From Palsa-744 sp963734815 (GTDB lineage: Bacteria > Actinomycetota > Thermoleophilia > Solirubrobacterales > Solirubrobacteraceae), in assembly GCA_963734815.1 (NCBI GenBank), contig CAVTIH010000002.1:1550001-1614000 (forward strand): a stretch of DNA of 64,000 bases. The letters run 5' to 3'. Shown in pieces: positions 61,907 to 64,000 of this stretch. How positions within the stretch are numbered: the stretch's first letter is position 1; the number at the start of each line of letters is the position of its first letter. The notes beneath the pieces were generated by a model, which was not told where the DNA came from, searched no databases, and saw only the letters and a program-made list of their open reading frames with translations. Made by a program: the position numbers and the translations under genes.

Positions 61907-62272
61907 ATGCCTCAGCGGCCGTCTACTTTCGGTGAGCGTCGCCGACTATACCTGCTCGCACGCGCGATAGTTCAGCGTTACTACCGCAGCGAGCTGACTG
62001 TGGAGAGCGTTTCCAAGGCCCTGGCGATTTCCCCTCGGCAGCTACAGCGCATCTACGCGCAGTTCGGCGACACCACCTTCCACGATGACCTCGTTGGTAG
62101 GCGCCTGGAAGCCGCTGCCCGGCTTCTGGCCACGCCCTCGATCACGGTGCGTGATGTGGCACAGCGAGTCGGCTTTCACCAGTCGCCTCACTTCGCTCGC
62201 GCGTTCCGGCGCAGCTACGGGGTTTCACCCTCGACCTATCGTGCCAAGCTGGATCGGGCAACGTCGCTATGA
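61907..62272 (+). CDS. AraC-type DNA-binding protein (HTH domain only)
   Basis: 121 residues consisting almost only of the double HTH of AraC/XylS: LTVESVSKALAISPRQLQRIYAQFG and ITVRDVAQRVGFHQSPHFARAFRRSYGVSPSTYR. No ligand-binding domain. Overlaps the next gene by 4 nt. Likely an activator within the regulator operon. Confidence 0.88.
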   Translation: MPQRPSTFGERRRLYLLARAIVQRYYRSELTVESVSKALAISPRQLQRIYAQFGDTTFHDDLVGRRLEAAARLLATPSITVRDVAQRVGFHQSPHFARAFRRSYGVSPSTYRAKLDRATSL

Positions 62273-63042
62273 GGCGCCAGCCGCCATCGCCCATGAACCA
62301 ACCATGCATCACCATCAATCAGCCCAGACCGGAGCCAAGGACAAACGGCAAGCGTAAGCAGATCCTCGTCATCGAGTCCGACTGTGACCTCGGCCAGACA
62401 ATCGTTGACCAACTGGTCGCCGACGAGCACCCCGCCAAGCTCGCACTCAGCGCCAACCACGCCGAGACACTGGCGAGCAGGGAACCACCGAGGCTCGTAG
62501 TGCTCGGAGAACTCGACACACCGCGCGGCGCCCTCGATCTGCTGAGGACGATCCACAACAGCGACCCGGAGGCATCCCCCTGGCAGGAGGATGTGCCGGT
62601 GATCGTGCTCAGCCCGACCAGCCAGGAGCCCGACCTGCTGCGGGCCTTCGAGGCCGGCGCCGACGATTTCTTGGCCCGCCCCGCCCGATACCTGGAGCTG
62701 CGAGCACGACTGCGCGCCGTCCTACGCCGGGTCGAGCGCCCCATGCACAATCAGGTGCTCCGGGTCGGTCCGCTGACGATCGACACCACCGCCTACGCAG
62801 CAAGCCTCCACGACACGCGCCTCGACCTACGCCACATGGAGTACAACCTGCTCGTCCACCTCGCCAGCGACCCCCGGCGCGTGTTCCGCAAGCAGGAGCT
62901 ATTGCGTGCGGTCTGGGGATACCCGGTGGTTTGCTCCACACGCACGCTCGACAGCCACGCCAGCCGCCTACGCGGTAAGCTCGCCGCCAGCGGCGAACGG
63001 TGGGTCATCAACCAGCGCGGCGTGGGGTATAGGTTGATCTGA
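62269..63042 (+). CDS. OmpR-family winged-helix protein with degenerate receiver domain
   Basis: 257 residues. After a 30-residue basic, Pro-rich start comes a receiver-like domain (QILVIESDCDL ... RLVVLGELD ... VPVIVLSPTS ... GADDFLARPARYLELRARLRAVLRR). The phospho-acceptor Asp is replaced (LGEL), the acidic pair is altered (ES) and the conserved Lys is Arg. The C-terminal OmpR winged helix is intact (LDLRHMEYNLLVHLAS, TRTLDSHASRLRGKL, INQRGVGYRLI). It probably acts without phosphorylation. Last gene of the regulator operon. Confidence 0.85.
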   Translation: MRRQPPSPMNQPCITINQPRPEPRTNGKRKQILVIESDCDLGQTIVDQLVADEHPAKLALSANHAETLASREPPRLVVLGELDTPRGALDLLRTIHNSDPEASPWQEDVPVIVLSPTSQEPDLLRAFEAGADDFLARPARYLELRARLRAVLRRVERPMHNQVLRVGPLTIDTTAYAASLHDTRLDLRHMEYNLLVHLASDPRRVFRKQELLRAVWGYPVVCSTRTLDSHASRLRGKLAASGERWVINQRGVGYRLI

Positions 63043-63156
63043 GGCAGCCGGCAGGCCCGACCAGTCGCCCAATGGCACTTGTGCGACGCGGCGGCAGTGG
63101 GCTTCAGATCATGGTCTAGTACGCGAGTCGAGCGAGTAGCGTATTCTTCGCACAAC

Positions 63157-64000
63157 ATGACCGAGACCCCTGCTCCCGCTGACGAGACTCAAGAGCCGAC
63201 CCTCGATCCTATCTCCCGCGAGGAAGGCTTTGAGGACATCGACGAGCGAGAGGAGATAGCACCCCTTCACTACGGCATCACGTCATTTGGAGCCGACTTT
63301 CCAGTCGATAGCCTTGTAAAGCGACTGGATGTCCGAGACATCGTTGTGCCAACGTTTGATCCAGACGGTAGCGACTCCGACTCCAGTATCGTCGGATTTC
63401 AACGTGACTTTGTCTGGACGAAGCCGCAGTGTGACCGCTTTATCGAGTCGCTTCTACTCGGGTTTCCGGTACCCGGCATTTTCTTGGTACAGGGCTCAGA
63501 AGGTGTCTACCTCGTGCTCGATGGTCAGCAGCGCTTGCGCGCGCTCCACGCCTTCTATAAGGGCACGCTACGCGAAAAAACATTCCGTCTCCAACAGGTA
63601 CAGAGTGACTTCCAAGGTCTGACCTACGAGATGCTTCCGCCCGATGTGCGGCGGCGTCTCGATAACAGCATCATTCACGCGACTGTGGTCAAGCAAGAGA
63701 TCCCGTCCGACGACCAGAGTGGCATATACATGATCTTCGAGAGATTGAACACGGGAGGCACACTTCTTCAGCCGCAAGAGATCCGGGTAGCACTTTTCAA
63801 TGGCGCGTTGATCGAACTCCTCCGTAATCTAAATAATGATGAGGATTGGCGCGCCCTCTGCGGACCGCGATCCAAGCGTCTCAAGGATCAAGAGCTTATC
63901 CTCAGATTCTTCGCCTTTCGTTCCAAAGGCAACTCCTACGAGGCGCCTATGAAGGAGTTTCTAAATCAATATACAGGTTGGAACCGCGACCTTAAACATG
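63157..64000 (+). CDS. DUF262 protein (3' end beyond window)
   Basis: 281 codons are visible and the frame is open to the right edge. N-terminal acidic extension, then the DUF262 core: GFQRDFVWTKPQCDRFIESLLLGFPVPGIFL, VLDGQQRLRALHAFY and IFERLNTGGTLLQPQEIRVALF. The DGQQR motif belongs to the ParB-like/Srx fold, which in GmrSD, SspE and related defence proteins hydrolyses nucleotides (family knowledge). GC content is clearly lower than around it, a sign of recent acquisition. Whether an HNH domain (DUF1524) follows cannot be seen. Confidence 0.85.
   Translation, partial: MTETPAPADETQEPTLDPISREEGFEDIDEREEIAPLHYGITSFGADFPVDSLVKRLDVRDIVVPTFDPDGSDSDSSIVGFQRDFVWTKPQCDRFIESLLLGFPVPGIFLVQGSEGVYLVLDGQQRLRALHAFYKGTLREKTFRLQQVQSDFQGLTYEMLPPDVRRRLDNSIIHATVVKQEIPSDDQSGIYMIFERLNTGGTLLQPQEIRVALFNGALIELLRNLNNDEDWRALCGPRSKRLKDQELILRFFAFRSKGNSYEAPMKEFLNQYTGWNRDLKH

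Larger units (their letters stand above)
45589..64000. mobile_element. integrated element at tRNA-Phe (right end beyond window)
   Basis: Everything right of tRNA-Phe is accessory: serine recombinases, XRE/ImmA switch, DNA methyltransferase, replication-relaxation protein, TraG/VirD4-like ATPase, many small overlapping genes, secreted repeat protein, small regulators and DUF262. I found no second copy of the tRNA-Phe 3' end in the window. No full mating-pore set is visible. It could be one large element or several stacked ones. Confidence 0.65.

Overview
The window is a high-GC, densely packed bacterial chromosome segment. The gene content points to an actinobacterium: a cobA-hemD fusion, ccmABC/ccmD-like genes joined to hemA-hemC, methylmalonyl-CoA epimerase, LppX-type lipoproteins, GTG starts and ATGA overlaps. 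My guess is class Thermoleophilia / Solirubrobacterales; this is inferred from style and content, with no marker tree.

Core parts. Positions 1-5570 hold the end of a polysaccharide locus (Wzy/WaaL-like polymerase or ligase, Wzx-like flippase), a VOC protein and a short UvrA-like ATPase. Positions 14534-27459, mostly minus strand, hold birA, cobA-hemD, hemC, hemA, ccmD-like, ccmC, ccmB, ccmA, a precorrin-2 dehydrogenase, an aldehyde-dehydrogenase-like protein without its catalytic cysteine, and rarA. A secreted glycosidase-like gene on the other strand splits hemC from cobA-hemD. Positions 27562-45489 hold an oligopeptide ABC operon with a fused two-domain ATPase and an M20 peptidase, an FtsH-type protease, methylmalonyl-CoA epimerase, a PAP2 phosphatase, ychF, a 5'-3' exonuclease, a SpoIID protein, a second aldehyde dehydrogenase, an LppX-like lipoprotein, an HD-GYP protein and a sugar epimerase.

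Mobile element 1 (about 6187-14480, 8.3 kb) sits in a tRNA-Ala(TGC) gene. The intact tRNA is at the right end and the displaced 3' half is at the left. It carries a tyrosine integrase, an AlbA_2/Schlafen-type protein, an excisionase-like protein, a MobF relaxase-helicase and a PD-(D/E)XK-like cargo protein. Putative integrase arm sites (GGTACTC) recur at both ends.

Mobile element 2 starts at tRNA-Phe (45516-45591) and runs past the right edge, so more than 18 kb is visible. An XRE/ImmA switch is in one overlapping operon with two serine recombinases, one of which lacks its catalytic serine. Next come an orphan DNA methyltransferase, a replication-relaxation protein, a TraG/VirD4-like ATPase, a chain of tiny overlapping genes, an 11-bp-phased CTCCA array and a 14-repeat secreted propeller-like protein. 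The right part (59.6-64 kb) has clusters of very small DNA-binding proteins, including a five-gene operon that seems to encode only DNA-binding proteins (one with two compensating frameshifts, one a receiver that cannot be phosphorylated), then a DUF262 protein cut by the window edge.

The least explained items are the regulator-only operon, the phased CTCCA array with its divergent small-gene operon, and a repeated intergenic element at 31.4 and 37.2 kb whose hairpin shows compensatory base changes.
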